This document shows positions 62,901 to 64,000 of a stretch of DNA of 64,000 nt, one piece after another. Each line of letters begins with the position of its first letter. Position 1 is the first letter of the stretch. Under the pieces are notes generated by a model, which had not been told where the DNA came from, searched no databases, and was given only the letters and a program-made list of their open reading frames with translations. The translations under genes were made by a program, and so were the position numbers. Source of the stretch: Clusia tigrina (taxonomy: Eukaryota > Arthropoda > Insecta > Diptera > Clusiidae); the NCBI GenBank assembly GCA_920105625.2, contig OV050032.1, positions 70,165,879-70,229,878 of the forward strand, in the 5' to 3' direction.

Positions 62901-64000
62901 AGGACGTACCATATAGAAGTTAGGGCCATTTGAAGTTTTATCAGTGTTTGATTTGGAACTCAAGGGTAGCAAAGCTTTAAGCGATAGCTTAAATTGAGAA
63001 GAGGCTGGAGTACTTTATTGTTACAAAATTTCAAGGTGTTATGACGCTCCAGTAAAAAGTTACAAGCATTTGTATGTTGCAAATTTTGATAGGTGTAGGA
63101 CGTACCGTATAGAAGTAAGGCCATTTGAAGTTTTATCAGTGTTTGATTTGGGACTCAAGGGTAGCATAGCTTTGAGCGATAGCTTAAATTGACAAGAGGC
63201 TAGAGTACTTTATTGTTACAAAATTTCAAGGTCTTATGACGCTCCAGTAAAAAGTTACAAGCATTTGTATGTTGCAAACTTTGATAGGTGTAGGACGTAC
63301 CATATAGAAGTTAGGGCCATTTCAAGTTTTATCAGTGTTTGATTTGGGACTCAAGGGTAGCATAGCTTTGAGCGATAGCTTAAATTGACAAGAGGCTCGA
63401 GTACTTTATTGTTACAAAATTTCAAGGTTTTATGACGCTCCAGTAAAAAGCTACAAGCATTTGAATGTTGCAAACTTTGATAGGTGTGGGACGTACCGTA
63501 TAGAAGTTAGACCATTTGAAGTTTTATCAGTGTTTGATTTGGGACTTAAGGGTAGCAAAGCTTTAAGCGATAGCTTAAATTGAAAAGAGGCTGGAGTACT
63601 TTATTGTTACAAAATTTCAAGGTGCTATGACGCTCCAGTAAAAAGTTACAAGCATTTGTATATTGCAAATTTTGATAGGTGTAGGACGTACCGTATAGAA
63701 GTTGGGGCCATTTAAAGTTTTATCAGTGTTTGATTTGGGACTCAAGGGTAGCATAGTTATGAGCGATAACTTAAATTGATAAGAAGCACTAGTATTTTAT
63801 TGTCACAAAATTTCAAGATTTTATGACGCTCCAGTAAAAATTTACAAGAATTTGTATGTTGCAAACTTTGATAGGTGTAGTGCGTACCGTCTAGAAGTTA
63901 GGGCCATTTGAAGTTTTATCAGTGTTTGATTTGCGACTCAAGGGTAGCATAGCTTTGAGCGATAGCTTAAATTGACAAGAGGGTCGAGTACTTTATTATT
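56964..64000 (+). repeat. Satellite array, right part (about 36 monomers), 785-bp and ~1.76-kb units
   Basis: Same monomer family, orientation and phase as the left array. A 785-bp four-monomer unit repeats near 57793 and 58578 (shared ACTTTTAGAGGTG variant). The GTGGGACG...TTAGGACC subtype recurs near 57217 and 58983 (about 1766 bp, nine monomers) and near 61338. The stretch at 51101 recurs at 63503, linking the two sides. The array continues past the window end. No gene is seen. Confidence 0.95.

Overview
This window is eukaryotic heterochromatin, most likely from a fly (Drosophila or a close dipteran). About 58.9 kb is one tandem satellite family with a monomer of about 196 bp. Roughly 264 monomers lie left of a single LTR retrotransposon (51816-56963) and about 36 lie right of it. 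All monomers I read point the same way. No host gene, tRNA or rRNA is visible. The fly assignment is an inference from the element: it is Ty3/gypsy-like, has a tRNA-Lys-type primer site, a 4-bp target duplication and CAA-rich long LTRs.

The satellite is organised in higher-order repeats (HORs) of several sizes. From left to right: a mosaic with a 5171-bp shift (about 1-7070); a mosaic with 981-bp, about 1.76-kb and about 3.14-kb duplications (7071-14620); a lead-in (14621-16804); two adjacent copies of a 4772-bp unit (16805-26348); a shorter version of the second mosaic (26349-29869); a 1761-bp 9-mer unit in about three copies (29870-35226); a lead-in (35227-36739); a 2937-bp 15-mer unit (36740 to about 44990); two 1566/1567-bp 8-mer units that each lack a different monomer (about 44588-47720); and a mixed block to the insertion. 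Right of the insertion the array continues in phase, with 785-bp and about 1.76-kb units. A diagnostic stretch at 51101 recurs at 63503, which is 7250 bp apart once the element is removed.

The retrotransposon is 5148 bp: LTRs of 1378 and 1368 bp, a TATG target duplication, an 18-nt primer binding site matching the 3' end of a tRNA-Lys, one uninterrupted 771-codon gag-protease ORF, and a short purine tract. It has no reverse transcriptase, RNase H or integrase, so it looks non-autonomous and would need proteins from a relative. The LTRs differ by three substitutions and one 10-bp deletion, so the insertion is young. Large LTRs and a tRNA-Lys primer fit the Osvaldo/Ulysses group, but that placement is tentative.

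The most striking signal is in the transcribed part of the LTR: four tandem hairpins with different stems but almost the same 19-nt loop. The stems keep pairing while their sequence changes, which suggests an RNA element such as a packaging or dimerisation signal. Other points of interest are a SAP-like N-terminus on Gag, a second zinc knuckle lacking its histidine, an unrecognised C-terminal domain, an ORF that runs through the purine tract and stops inside the 3' LTR, and a clear record of satellite turnover.
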